Positions 9,303 to 17,926 of a stretch of 64,000 bases of DNA are shown piece by piece. Numbering within the stretch: the stretch's first letter is position 1; each line of letters begins with the position of its first letter. A program made the position numbers and the translations under genes. The notes below the pieces were generated by a model. The model was not told where the DNA came from. It worked only from the letters and a program-made list of their open reading frames with translations, and made no database searches. The stretch is from PALSA-911 sp963743035 (GTDB lineage Bacteria; Pseudomonadota; Alphaproteobacteria; Acetobacterales; Acetobacteraceae), in contig CAVUOB010000003.1 of assembly GCA_963743035.1 (NCBI GenBank), positions 248,001 through 312,000 of the forward strand. Direction: 5' to 3'.

Positions 9303-10280
9303 ATGCGCATTGCGTTCACCGGCGTCTCCCATTGGCATACGCCGTTCTTTCTGGATCCGGCCTTCGAAATGAATGAGGTGGAGGTGGCCGGCGTCAGCGA
9401 TCCCGATGCGGACGCGGCGCATCGGATGCTCGCCGGCCGCCCCGGCGCGGTGTTCACCGATATCGAGGAGATGTGCGACGCGGTGCGGCCGGATTTCGTG
9501 TTCGCGCTCGGCCGGCACAGCGACATGGCCGAGACGGCGCGGCTGCTGATCGCGCGGCACATCCCGTTCGCGATGGAAAAGCCCTGCGGGCTGAACCTTG
9601 CCGAAGTGCGCGACATCGCCGCGCGGGCGCATGAGGCGAACAGTTTCGCCGCGGTGCCCTTCGTGTTCCGCCAGGGGCGGATGCTGCATACCATTCGCGA
9701 ATTGTCGAACGGCGCCAAACCTGCCTATCTCACCTTCAAGTTCGTCGCCGGCGGGGTCGATCGGTATCGCGACGCCGGTTGCGCCTGGATGCTGGACCGC
9801 GCCACCTCCGGCGGCGGATCGACGTTGAATCTCGGCGTGCATTTCTTCGACCTGTTCCGGGTGCTGTGCGAACCGGACGAGCCCGAGGTCGTCGCCGCCG
9901 CGTTCTCCAACAACATGGCCGGGCTGGATACCGAGGACCACGGCGTGGTGGTGCTGCGCGCCGGGCGCGCCACCTGCGTGATCGAGACCGGGTATTTCTT
10001 CCCGGCCCCGGTCGATACCTTCGACATGCGGTTTTCGATCCGCACGCCCACGCATCATTTCATCGCGTCCGACAAGGATTGCCTGCAGATCATCGGCAAC
10101 GACCGACGGCTGGAAACCCGGCGCATGCCCACGACCAACGTGCCGTACTACGCCGATTTCCTGCGCGACACGCTGTTCCGCCTGTTCACCGGCGCGCCGC
10201 CGATCGCCGACCTCTCGGACATGCAGGCGGCGATGGAGCTGATCGAGACGGCCTACCGGATGGCGCCGCTGCCGGGCTGA
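9303..10280 (+). CDS. Gfo/Idh/MocA-family oxidoreductase
   Basis: NAD(P)-dependent sugar or cyclitol dehydrogenase-type protein, 325 aa. The N-terminal Rossmann region MRIAFTGVSHWH has an unusual GVSHWH in place of the common GxGxxG. The family motif EKP is conserved at residues 92-94. The C-terminal alpha/beta domain has the GGGSTLNLGVHFFDLFR segment, with the His expected to help catalysis. It is just downstream of the hydrolase and upstream of the monooxygenase gene, on the same strand, which suggests one catabolic unit. The substrate is not inferable. Confidence 0.85.
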   Translation: MRIAFTGVSHWHTPFFLDPAFEMNEVEVAGVSDPDADAAHRMLAGRPGAVFTDIEEMCDAVRPDFVFALGRHSDMAETARLLIARHIPFAMEKPCGLNLAEVRDIAARAHEANSFAAVPFVFRQGRMLHTIRELSNGAKPAYLTFKFVAGGVDRYRDAGCAWMLDRATSGGGSTLNLGVHFFDLFRVLCEPDEPEVVAAAFSNNMAGLDTEDHGVVVLRAGRATCVIETGYFFPAPVDTFDMRFSIRTPTHHFIASDKDCLQIIGNDRRLETRRMPTTNVPYYADFLRDTLFRLFTGAPPIADLSDMQAAMELIETAYRMAPLPG

Positions 10281-10363
10281 AAAGCGCCGAGACCTGTTTC
10301 CTTCGGCCGCGGACCCGGTTATATACTCGGCGGTAGAAAACCCGACCGAAAGAATGTCCGTCC

Positions 10364-12289
10364 ATGATCGACGCCTTCAAATACGCCGTCGCCGACGAGG
10401 CGCGCCTGCGCAGCGCCCTCGAACAGGCCGACATCCAGCCCTTGCTGATGGTGCTGGTGCATCTGAGCGAGGCGGACGCGCCGCTGCTCGATGAGGTCGC
10501 GCCGCATATCCACGGCGCCTGGAACTTCATGCAGCGCGTGCCCGCCGAGTTGCAGGCACGGGTGCGGGACCGGCTGGTGGCGGTGCTGAAGGAATACGCC
10601 GCCGGCAACCGCGCCCCGTCCATCCGGCCCTCGGACGACCTGCTGGCGCGGATGATGAACACCGTGGTCGGCCAGGCCGTGCCGGCCGAATACATTCCGC
10701 TGATCCTGGAAGAAACCAACCTGACCGAGGCGGACCCGCGCACGGTCAAATGGCGCAGGCAACCCTCGGAAGCGGTGCTGGCGTCGCATGACGTGGTGAT
10801 CGTCGGCGCCGGCATGTCCGGGCTGTGCATGGCGATCAAGCTGAAGGAAGCCGGCATTCCCTTCACCGTCCTCGAAAAGAACGACACGGTGGGTGGCACC
10901 TGGTATGAAAACGCCTATCCCGGCTGCGGCGTGGACACGCCCAACCATTTCTTTTCGTTCTCCTTCGAGCCCAACCACGACTGGTCGCACCACTTCTCGC
11001 CGCGCGCGGAGCTGTGGGCCTATCTCGAACGCTGCGCCGACAAATACGCCATCCGCCCGCATATCCGTTTCAATACCGAGGTTCTGACCGCCGACTACAA
11101 CGAGGCGAGCCGGCGCTGGGTGCTGCGGATCCGCGACGCCGATGGCGCCGAGCGGACGCTGGACGCCAGATACGTCATCACCGCCGTCGGCCAGCTCAAT
11201 CGCCCGTCCATTCCCGCCATACCCGGCCTCGATGATTTCGCCGGGCCGGCTTTTCACACCGCGCGCTGGGATGCCTCCCAGCCGGTCGCCGGCAAGCGGG
11301 TGGCGATGATCGGCACCGGCGCCAGCGGCATGCAGACCGGCCCGTCGATCGCGCCGGAAGTGGCGCAGCTGACGATCTTCCAGCGCACGCCGCACTGGGC
11401 GGTCTACAACGCCAACTACCACCGCGCCGTGGACGAGGGGAAGCAGTGGGTCCTGAAGCACATCCCGTTCTATGCCAACTGGTATCGTTTCACCCTGTTC
11501 TGGGCGTCGTCCGACGGGCTGCATGCCTCCCTGCAGGTGGACCCCGACTGGAAGACGCCGGACATCTCGCTGAACGCGACCAACCAGGCCTTCCGCGAAC
11601 AGCTCATCGACTACATCAAGGGCCAGATCGGCGACCGCCCGGATCTGCTGGAGAAGGTGGTGCCCGCCTATCCGCCCTACGGCAAGCGGATGCTGCGCGA
11701 CAATCACTGGTACAAGATGCTGACACGGGAAAACGTGACGCTGGTGTCCGACGCGATCGATCATGTCGAGCCGGACGGCATCGTGACCGTATCGGGCGAG
11801 AAGCATCCGGCCGACATCATCGTGCTGGCCACCGGCTTCCAGGCCGGGCGGATGTTGTTTCCGATGCAGGTAACCGGACGCGCCGGGGTCAATCTGCGCG
11901 ACCTCTGGGGCGACGACGATCCGCGCGCCTATCTCGGCATCGCCGCGCCGGGCTTTCCAAACCTGTTCATGCTGTACGGGCCGAACACCAATCTCGGCCA
12001 TGGCGGCAGCATCATCTTCCACACGGAATGCCAGGTTCGCTACATCATGCAGTCCCTGCGCGAAATGATCGAGGCCGGGCGCGAGGAAATCGAATGCCGG
12101 ACCGAACCGCACGACGCCTATAACGAACGCGTGGACCAGGCACACCGCAACATGGTCTGGGCACATGGCGGCGTCGGCAACTGGTACAAGAACAGGAACG
12201 GCCGGGTAATCGCCAACTCGCCCTGGCGACTGGTGGACTACTGGGCCATGACCGCCGAATTCAAGCCGGAAGATTACGTGATCGGGTGA
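10364..12289 (+). CDS. Baeyer-Villiger-type flavin monooxygenase
   Basis: FAD/NADPH-dependent monooxygenase of 641 aa, expected to insert oxygen next to a ketone. A first Rossmann motif GAGMSG lies at residues 148-153. The Baeyer-Villiger fingerprint FAGPAFHTARWD is at 292-303, fitting FxGxxxHxxxW. A second Rossmann motif GTGASG is at 317-322. The first 140 residues form an additional N-terminal alpha-helical domain not needed for the core enzyme; similar extensions are known in the group of longer BVMOs. It is the last gene of the hydrolase-oxidoreductase-monooxygenase run. BVMO products are esters or lactones, so the hydrolase at 8448 could act next (inference). Confidence 0.88.
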   Translation: MIDAFKYAVADEARLRSALEQADIQPLLMVLVHLSEADAPLLDEVAPHIHGAWNFMQRVPAELQARVRDRLVAVLKEYAAGNRAPSIRPSDDLLARMMNTVVGQAVPAEYIPLILEETNLTEADPRTVKWRRQPSEAVLASHDVVIVGAGMSGLCMAIKLKEAGIPFTVLEKNDTVGGTWYENAYPGCGVDTPNHFFSFSFEPNHDWSHHFSPRAELWAYLERCADKYAIRPHIRFNTEVLTADYNEASRRWVLRIRDADGAERTLDARYVITAVGQLNRPSIPAIPGLDDFAGPAFHTARWDASQPVAGKRVAMIGTGASGMQTGPSIAPEVAQLTIFQRTPHWAVYNANYHRAVDEGKQWVLKHIPFYANWYRFTLFWASSDGLHASLQVDPDWKTPDISLNATNQAFREQLIDYIKGQIGDRPDLLEKVVPAYPPYGKRMLRDNHWYKMLTRENVTLVSDAIDHVEPDGIVTVSGEKHPADIIVLATGFQAGRMLFPMQVTGRAGVNLRDLWGDDDPRAYLGIAAPGFPNLFMLYGPNTNLGHGGSIIFHTECQVRYIMQSLREMIEAGREEIECRTEPHDAYNERVDQAHRNMVWAHGGVGNWYKNRNGRVIANSPWRLVDYWAMTAEFKPEDYVIG

Positions 12290-12295
12290 GGCGTC

Positions 12296-12546
12296 GTAAG
12301 CAAGGTTGGGGCTCCGCCCCAGACCCCGGCAGGGCGCTGCCCTGCACCCGCCAAGGGACAGTCGTCCCTTGGAACCCTCTGACTGGTTTGTTGGGAAGGG
12401 GGCGCAACCGACGAAGCCGTTGACGGGCCATGGCATGCCCCCTTCCCAACAAACCAAACTGACAGGGGTCAAGGGGATGACCATCCCCTTGCGGGGTGGA
12501 GGGGCAGCGCCCCTCCTGGGGTTTGGGGCAAAGCCCCAATCTTGCA
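12296..12546. repeat. Intergenic palindromic element, full copy (copy 3)
   Basis: Best-formed copy. The left arm has hairpins GGGGCTCCGCCCC, CAGGGCGCTGCCCTG and AAGGGACAGTCGTCCCTT. The central stem, 12384-12403 with 12437-12456, is a perfect 20-base match. The right arm has AAGGGGATGACCATCCCCTT and further short hairpins. The 33-base loop holds ACCGACGAAGCCGTTGA. It lies between convergent genes. Confidence 0.9.
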
Positions 12547-12554
12547 TCCGCGGC

Positions 12555-13040
12555 TCAACCGCCCACGGAGCATTGCTTGCGCATTTCCGCGCAGACCCGC
12601 AGCACGGCGGCGACGATGCGGGGGGTGGGGGAGTCTTCGCCCGGTCCGGCTGTGCCGGCGATCATCAGTTGGGAGATCCTGTCGCTGAGCATGATGACGC
12701 TGAGCGAAGCGGTGCGGTCACCCTCGGCGATGTCGATCCGGCGTCGGGTGGCGTCCTCGCTGGTGATCTGCACTGCCTGGTTCTTGCGGATCAGGCCGAT
12801 TGCGGTTGCGTAGACGCGTGCGGCCGGCGCGTCCAGCATCACCGTGGCGACGGTGTAGCCGGGTTTGCCGCCCTGCGGCTGCTGCGTCATCTGCTCGACC
12901 CGCCCGAGGACCCTTTTTGCCACGAACACCCATTGCGCGTTGGCCGGCGCGCATGGCAGGGCGGCGAGCAGCCCGCCGGCGATCAGCGCCAGGGCCAGGT
13001 TAGGGCAGGCTAGGCCGGGCCGGGAAGTCGTTGGTTTCAT
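12555..13040 (-). CDS. Small secreted/periplasmic hypothetical protein
   Basis: Protein of 161 aa that I do not recognise at family level. It has a signal peptide: positive residues at the start, then NLALALIAGGLLAALPCAPANA with cleavage expected near residue 35. The mature part is mixed alpha/beta with RVYATAIGLIRKNQAVQITSEDATRRRIDIAEGD. It resembles small periplasmic proteins in which one domain packs a helix against strands (DUF-type). Two cysteines near the C-terminus (in VCAEMRKQCSVGG) could form a disulphide. It is divergent from the MFS transporter at 13193. Confidence 0.65.
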   Translation of the reverse strand: MKPTTSRPGLACPNLALALIAGGLLAALPCAPANAQWVFVAKRVLGRVEQMTQQPQGGKPGYTVATVMLDAPAARVYATAIGLIRKNQAVQITSEDATRRRIDIAEGDRTASLSVIMLSDRISQLMIAGTAGPGEDSPTPRIVAAVLRVCAEMRKQCSVGG

Positions 13041-13192
13041 GTCGCGTTCCGATCCGTTGTGCGAGGGCGGGGGCTGCGCTTACGATACAACAACAGGCCA
13101 GTTGCAGGCGCCAGGGTAGGCGCGGGTGTCGGGGCTTGTTCGGCTTGCGCCTGAGTCCGCATAGTCCTGCCCGAGGAAACGGGAAACGATCC

Positions 13193-14452
13193 ATGCAAGC
13201 CACTGCTCCGCAGCCCCTGGCTCCGCCACGGGCCTGGGCGATCCTGATCGCGCTGCTGCTGATCAACCTGCCGACCGGCACGCTGTATGCGTTCAGCGTC
13301 TTCATTCCGTATTACGAGACGCTGCACCAGGTCTCCCGCGCCACGTTGTCGACGATGTTCTCGGTCTCCACCATCGGCTTCACGCTGGGCATGCTGATGG
13401 GCCCGGTCTGCTATCGCTGGGCGAGCCCCGCGCGGCTGGTGCTGGGCTTCGGGCTGCTGGTCGCCCTCGGCTGGGCGTTGGCCGCGGTGGCGCCCAATCT
13501 GATCGTGCTGGCGGTCGCCTATGGCCTGTTGTTCGGCCTCGGCGGCGGGTTCTGCTACAACCTGCTGGCGCAGATGCTGAACCTGAGCGTCTCCGTGCGC
13601 CGGCGCGGCATGGCCAATGGCGTGCTGACCGCCTCCTTCGCCCTGGGTGCTGCGATGTTCGCGCCGCTTTGCGGCCTGTCGCTGCAGCGTTACGGGCTGC
13701 GGCCGACGCTGTTCGGCATGGCCGGCGTCACGCTGGCCGCGACGCTGCTGGCCGGCGTGCTGATCGCCAATGCCCGCATCGGCCTGGGCTCCGCCGCCAG
13801 CCTGCTGGGCGGGGCGTCCTCCAGCCAGCCGGCGCGCACCTTTCCGCTGATGTGGCTCGGTTTCGCGCTGGGCGCCGGCGTCGGGCTGCTCAGCCTGTCC
13901 AGTGCCGCGCCGATCGTCGCCAGCTATGGCGGGCAGCTCACCCAGTCGCTGCTCGGCACCGCGACGGTGGCGATGGCGGCGACGGTCGGGCGGCTCTGCG
14001 GCGGGACGCTGGCCGATTTCCTGCCGGTGAAGCGGATCATCGTCGGCGCGCATGTGCTGGGGGCCGGGGCGATGGGGGCGCTGCTGCTGTTCCCCTCCGC
14101 CGGCATGGCGGTGGCGGCGATGTCGCTGGCCTGTCTCGGCTATGGCCTGCTGTCCGGCAGCTACGCCGCCAGCGTGGCGCGGTATTTCGGCCCCGGCCTG
14201 TTCGGGCGCATGTCCGGGCGGCTGTACACCGCCTGGGGCCTGGCCGGCATCGTCGGTCCCTGGGTCGCCGGCAGCGCCTTCGACCGCACCGGCGGCTACA
14301 CCGCCGCCATCGTCATCGCCGCCTGCGCCATGGCCGCGGGCGCGGTGCTGAGCCTGGCGCTTCCCCCCCGCGCCGGCTCCCGCGCGCGGCCGGTAGCCGG
14401 GCGCCGGCGCCGATTGTATAGACCGCCAAAGGCAACAAGGACCCGCGCATGA
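13193..14452 (+). CDS. MFS transporter (OxlT/MCT-like)
   Basis: Twelve-helix permease of 419 aa with the short N-terminus MQATAPQPLAPPRAWAIL. The opening transmembrane segment ends in PTGTLYAFSVFIPYYETLHQ, which resembles the oxalate:formate/monocarboxylate branch of MFS. A Gly-rich segment in helix 4-5 (LLFGLGGGFCYNLL) and GYGLLSGSYAASVARYFG in helix 10 also fit that branch. The chosen ATG follows CCCGAGGAAACGGGAAACGATCC; a longer reading upstream has no good ribosome site. Its stop overlaps the start of the next gene (ATGA), so the importer is coupled to an acyl-CoA enzyme, consistent with uptake of a monocarboxylate (inference). Confidence 0.85.
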   Translation: MQATAPQPLAPPRAWAILIALLLINLPTGTLYAFSVFIPYYETLHQVSRATLSTMFSVSTIGFTLGMLMGPVCYRWASPARLVLGFGLLVALGWALAAVAPNLIVLAVAYGLLFGLGGGFCYNLLAQMLNLSVSVRRRGMANGVLTASFALGAAMFAPLCGLSLQRYGLRPTLFGMAGVTLAATLLAGVLIANARIGLGSAASLLGGASSSQPARTFPLMWLGFALGAGVGLLSLSSAAPIVASYGGQLTQSLLGTATVAMAATVGRLCGGTLADFLPVKRIIVGAHVLGAGAMGALLLFPSAGMAVAAMSLACLGYGLLSGSYAASVARYFGPGLFGRMSGRLYTAWGLAGIVGPWVAGSAFDRTGGYTAAIVIAACAMAAGAVLSLALPPRAGSRARPVAGRRRRLYRPPKATRTRA

Positions 14453-15453
14453 CCGAACAGACCGTGATCGCCCGCAAGGATGGCCGCATCGGCCGGATCC
14501 TGATGAACCGGCCGAAGGCGCTGAACGCGCTCGATATCGGGATGATCCGCGGCATCGCCGACGCGCTGGAGCAATGGCGCGAGGACCCGCATGTGCACGC
14601 CGTGGTCATCGAGGGCGCCGGCGACCGCGCGTTCTGCGCCGGCGGCGACATCCGCGCCGTGCGCCAGGCCTCGATGGAGGACCGGCGCAAGGATGTGGAG
14701 GCGTTCTTCGCCGAGGAATACGCCCTGAACGGCGTGATCGCCGCCTATCCGAAGCCCTATATCGCCCTGGTCGACGGCATCTGCATGGGCGGCGGCATCG
14801 GCGTGTCCGTGCACGGCGCCTACCGCGTGGCCAGCGAGCACGCGATGTTCGCCATGCCGGAGACCGCGATCGGCTTCTTTCCCGATATCGGCGCCAGCCA
14901 TTTCCTGCCGCGCCTGCCCGGCTCGGTCGGGATGTACCTGGCCCTGACCGGGGCGCGCGTGCTCGGGGCCGATGCGGTGCATGCCGGCCTCGCCACCCAT
15001 TACGTCCAGCGTGCGCAGATCCCGACGCTGTCGGCGGCGCTGGCCGAAGACGGCCCGGCGGCGCTCGGCCGCTTCGCGGAGGCGGTGCCCGCCGGCACGC
15101 TGGCCGCGCAGCACGATGCAATCGAGCGCTGCTTCGGCGCCGGCAGCGTGCAGGAGATCTTCCGGAACCTGGAGGCGGAGGGCGGCGACTGGGCCGAGGC
15201 CACGCTGAAGACCCTGCGCGCGATGTCGCCGTCCGCGCTGGTCTGGTCGCTGAAGCTGGTCGGCGACGGTGCGGACCGCAATCTGGCCGAGTGCCTGGCC
15301 GCGGAGCTGAAGCTGACCCGCACGGTCACCCGTCATCCCGATTTCCTCGAAGGCGTGCGCGCCATGGTGGTCGACAAGGACCGCCAGCCGAAATGGCAGC
15401 CGGCGCGGATCGAGGACGTCGACACGGCCGGTATCGCCAAGATGTTCGCCTGA
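14449..15453 (+). CDS. Enoyl-CoA hydratase/isomerase family, 3-hydroxyisobutyryl-CoA hydrolase-like
   Basis: Crotonase-fold enzyme of 334 aa, longer than a simple hydratase (about 260 aa). FCAGGDIRA (residues 63-71) and MPETAIGFFPDIGASHFLPR (near 137-156) match the hydrolase HIBCH of valine breakdown, including the glutamate and aspartate of MPET and FPDIG. It would release free 3-hydroxyisobutyrate from its CoA ester. The C-terminal part with HPDFLEGVRAMVVDKDRQPKW is also typical. It overlaps the preceding MFS gene by four bases. Confidence 0.82.
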   Translation: MTEQTVIARKDGRIGRILMNRPKALNALDIGMIRGIADALEQWREDPHVHAVVIEGAGDRAFCAGGDIRAVRQASMEDRRKDVEAFFAEEYALNGVIAAYPKPYIALVDGICMGGGIGVSVHGAYRVASEHAMFAMPETAIGFFPDIGASHFLPRLPGSVGMYLALTGARVLGADAVHAGLATHYVQRAQIPTLSAALAEDGPAALGRFAEAVPAGTLAAQHDAIERCFGAGSVQEIFRNLEAEGGDWAEATLKTLRAMSPSALVWSLKLVGDGADRNLAECLAAELKLTRTVTRHPDFLEGVRAMVVDKDRQPKWQPARIEDVDTAGIAKMFA

Positions 15454-15543
15454 CGCAGACCGGACCCGCGCCGAGGAGATAACAAACCGCTCGGCAGATG
15501 GCGGCCGGCCATGGAAAGCTGCGGCAAAACGTCCGAGGCAAAC

Positions 15544-16806
15544 ATGCCCCCTGCACAAGCCGAGGCGACCGGCGCCCAGATCGGCGGCGCCGGCAGCATC
15601 GAGACCCGCCAGTCCTGGGTGGTGGCCTGCGTCGCGCTGGCGATCCTGTCGCTGTCCTACGGCGCGCCGCTGGTGGCGGTGATCGCGCTGAAGCCGATCG
15701 CCGCCGATCTCGACACCGCCCGGTCGGCGCCGGCGATCGCCGGCTCGCTCGCCTATCTCGGCTCCGGCCTCGGCGGCATCATGATGGGCTGGCTGGCGGA
15801 ACGCGTCGGCGTGCGCGCGGTGGTGATGTTCTGCTCCGTCATGGTCTGCATCGGCCTGTTCGTGGCCAGCCAGGGCGGGCTGACGGCGCTGTATCTCGGC
15901 TACGGCATCCTGGTCGGCCTGATGGGCACGTCGGGAATGTTCGCGCCGCTGATGACCTATGTGACCCGCTGGTTCGACCGCAAGCGCGGCACCGCGGTGG
16001 CGCTGATCTCCTCGGGCCAGTACATCGCCGGCACGCTGTGGCCGGCGCTGCTGCAGCTCGGCGTCGAGCGCTTCGGCTGGCGGCGGACCATGGCCGGGTT
16101 CGGCGTGCTGGCGGTCTGCACCATCCTGCCGCTGGCGCTGGTGTTCCTGCGCCGCCCGCCGGAGGAAAACGCCCATGCAGCGGCCGCCGCCGGGCCGGTA
16201 TCGGGCCGGCCGGTGCTGGGGCTGCATCCCAACCTGGCGCTGGGCGTGCTGGCGCTGGCGACGTTCTTCTGCTGCGTGACCATGTCCATGCCGCTGCAGC
16301 ATCTGGTGGCGTTCTGCAGCGACCTCGGCTTCGCGGCCTCGCACGGCCCGGCCATGCTGTCGCTGCTGCTGGCCTGCGCCTTCCTCAGCCGGCAGTTCTG
16401 GGGCTGGCTGGCGGACCGGATCGGCGGGCTGCGCACCGTGCTCGCCACCTCCGCCTGCCAGGCGGTGGCGATGAGCCTGTTCCTGACCACGCAGAACGAA
16501 TACGGGCTGTTCACGATCTCCGCCGCCTTCGGCTTCGGCTTCGCCGGCCTGATCCCCGGCTATGTGCTGGCCGTGCGCGAACTGTTCCCGGCGCGCGAGG
16601 CAAGCTGGCGGGTGCCGGTCGTGCTGTTCCTGGGCCTGGCGGGCATGGCCACCGGCGGCTGGCTGGCCGGGGCGATGTACGATTATTTCGGCTACTACGC
16701 GCCGGCCTTCCTTGCCGGCATCGTCGCCAACCTGGCCAATCTGGCGCTGATCGGCTCGCTGGTCTGGCGCAGCCGCTCGTCGGGGTTCCGGCCGGCCTTC
16801 GCCTAG
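15544..16806 (+). CDS. MFS transporter
   Basis: Twelve-helix major facilitator protein, about 420 aa. Motif A occurs in both halves: GWLAERVGVRAVV after helix 2 and GWLADRIGGLRTVL after helix 8. Helix 4-5 contains YGILVGLMGTSGMFAPLMTYVTRWF. The ATG at 15544 follows GAGGCAAAC; an in-frame ATG at 15511 has no ribosome site. It starts about 90 bases after the hydrolase-like gene and could share its transcript. It is convergent with the EamA gene with only an 18-base gap. The substrate is unknown, but the YVTRWFDRKRG segment is seen in monocarboxylate-type MFS carriers. Confidence 0.85.
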   Translation: MPPAQAEATGAQIGGAGSIETRQSWVVACVALAILSLSYGAPLVAVIALKPIAADLDTARSAPAIAGSLAYLGSGLGGIMMGWLAERVGVRAVVMFCSVMVCIGLFVASQGGLTALYLGYGILVGLMGTSGMFAPLMTYVTRWFDRKRGTAVALISSGQYIAGTLWPALLQLGVERFGWRRTMAGFGVLAVCTILPLALVFLRRPPEENAHAAAAAGPVSGRPVLGLHPNLALGVLALATFFCCVTMSMPLQHLVAFCSDLGFAASHGPAMLSLLLACAFLSRQFWGWLADRIGGLRTVLATSACQAVAMSLFLTTQNEYGLFTISAAFGFGFAGLIPGYVLAVRELFPAREASWRVPVVLFLGLAGMATGGWLAGAMYDYFGYYAPAFLAGIVANLANLALIGSLVWRSRSSGFRPAFA

Positions 16807-16824
16807 GCTCTCCCCGCCCCCGGC

Positions 16825-17730
16825 TCAGCGGCCGATCACGATCAGCACCACGCCGCCGACGATCAGCACCAGGCCCAGCACGTCCGTCGCCTTCATCGGC
16901 TCCTTCAGATAGAACCGGCTGAACAGCAGGGTGAAGACCATCTCCACCTGGCCGACCGAGCGCACCAGCGCCACCGGCGCCAGCGCGAAGGCGGAGAACC
17001 AGCAGGCCGAGCCGAGGGCCGACAAGGTGCCCACCCACATCGAGCTGCGCCAGCTCGTCAGCGCCTTGCGGAATTCCCGCGGCTCGCGCGCCAGCAGGTA
17101 GCCGCCGGCCATCACCGTCTGCATGGTGTTGGTCACCACCAGGCCGAACAGGGCGCGCAGTATCAGGCTCGGCCCTTCCAGCGACTGGTTGGCCATTTTG
17201 ATGAAGATCGTGGTGAAGGCGAAGATGAACCCGGCGCTGAGGCCGCAAAGCGCCGCCGGCTGCACGGTGGCCGCCAGGAACTCGCCCGGCCGCAGCCCGC
17301 GCCCGGCGAGCGACAGCGTCATGACCCCGACCAGGCCCAGCGCGATGCCGATCCAGGACAGCAGATGCAGCGCCTCCCCCAGCACCAGCAGGGCGATGAT
17401 GGAGCTCTGCGCCGCCTCGGTCTTGGCATAGGCGGTGCCGACGGCGAAGCCGCGAAAGCCAAAGGCCATGATCAGCAGGTTGGTGGCGACGATCTGGCAC
17501 AGGCCGCCCAGCGCGCAATACAGCAGGAAATACGGCGTCGCGGACGGCAACGGCAGGCCGGTGAAAGAGAGGCAGCCGAGCAGCAGCGCCATGCCGGTCG
17601 GCACGCCATAGACGAAGCGGACGAACCCGGCGCCGTTGACCGACAGCAGCCCGCGCAGCTTCTGCTGCATGGCGGTGCGCCAGGTCTGCGCCAGCGCGGC
17701 GGTGACCGTGATCGGTATCCAGAGTTCCAT
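16825..17730 (-). CDS. EamA/DMT-family permease
   Basis: Inner-membrane carrier of 301 aa with ten predicted helices arranged as two EamA repeats. Both repeats end in a similar helix (LHLLSWIGIALGLVGVMTLS and KATDVLGLVLIVGGVVLIVI). The first repeat carries AYAKTEAAQSSIIALLVLGE, the conserved end of the EamA motif with a glutamate; the second has RSVGQVEMVFTLLFSRFYLK. Members export metabolites such as amino acids or purines; no substrate can be given. The start is ATG 17730. It is divergent from the SIMPL gene. Confidence 0.85.
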   Translation of the reverse strand: MELWIPITVTAALAQTWRTAMQQKLRGLLSVNGAGFVRFVYGVPTGMALLLGCLSFTGLPLPSATPYFLLYCALGGLCQIVATNLLIMAFGFRGFAVGTAYAKTEAAQSSIIALLVLGEALHLLSWIGIALGLVGVMTLSLAGRGLRPGEFLAATVQPAALCGLSAGFIFAFTTIFIKMANQSLEGPSLILRALFGLVVTNTMQTVMAGGYLLAREPREFRKALTSWRSSMWVGTLSALGSACWFSAFALAPVALVRSVGQVEMVFTLLFSRFYLKEPMKATDVLGLVLIVGGVVLIVIGR

Positions 17731-17843
17731 CGCCCATCCCAGCTCTGGCCGGCGATCCAGGTCGGGAACGACAGGAAGGGCCGACAATGCCGGGAGGGTT
17801 AAAGACGCGGCCCGTTCCGTCAACCGCCCCCCGCGCGCCGGCA

Positions 17844-17887
17844 CGACTTGCCCCCGCGCGTTGCGCGACTTGCCCCTGCGCGTTGCG
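17844..17887. repeat. 22-base direct tandem repeat upstream of the SIMPL gene
   Basis: Two head-to-tail copies, 17844-17865 and 17866-17887, each starting CGACTTGCCCC and ending GCGCGTTGCG, with one mismatch. They lie 40 bases before the ATG at 17927, in the divergent promoter gap with the EamA gene, so they could be operator half-sites or simple slippage. Confidence 0.6.
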
Positions 17888-17926
17888 CAAGGCAGGCTCG
17901 CCTTCCATACCCGGCAGGAGAGCAAC

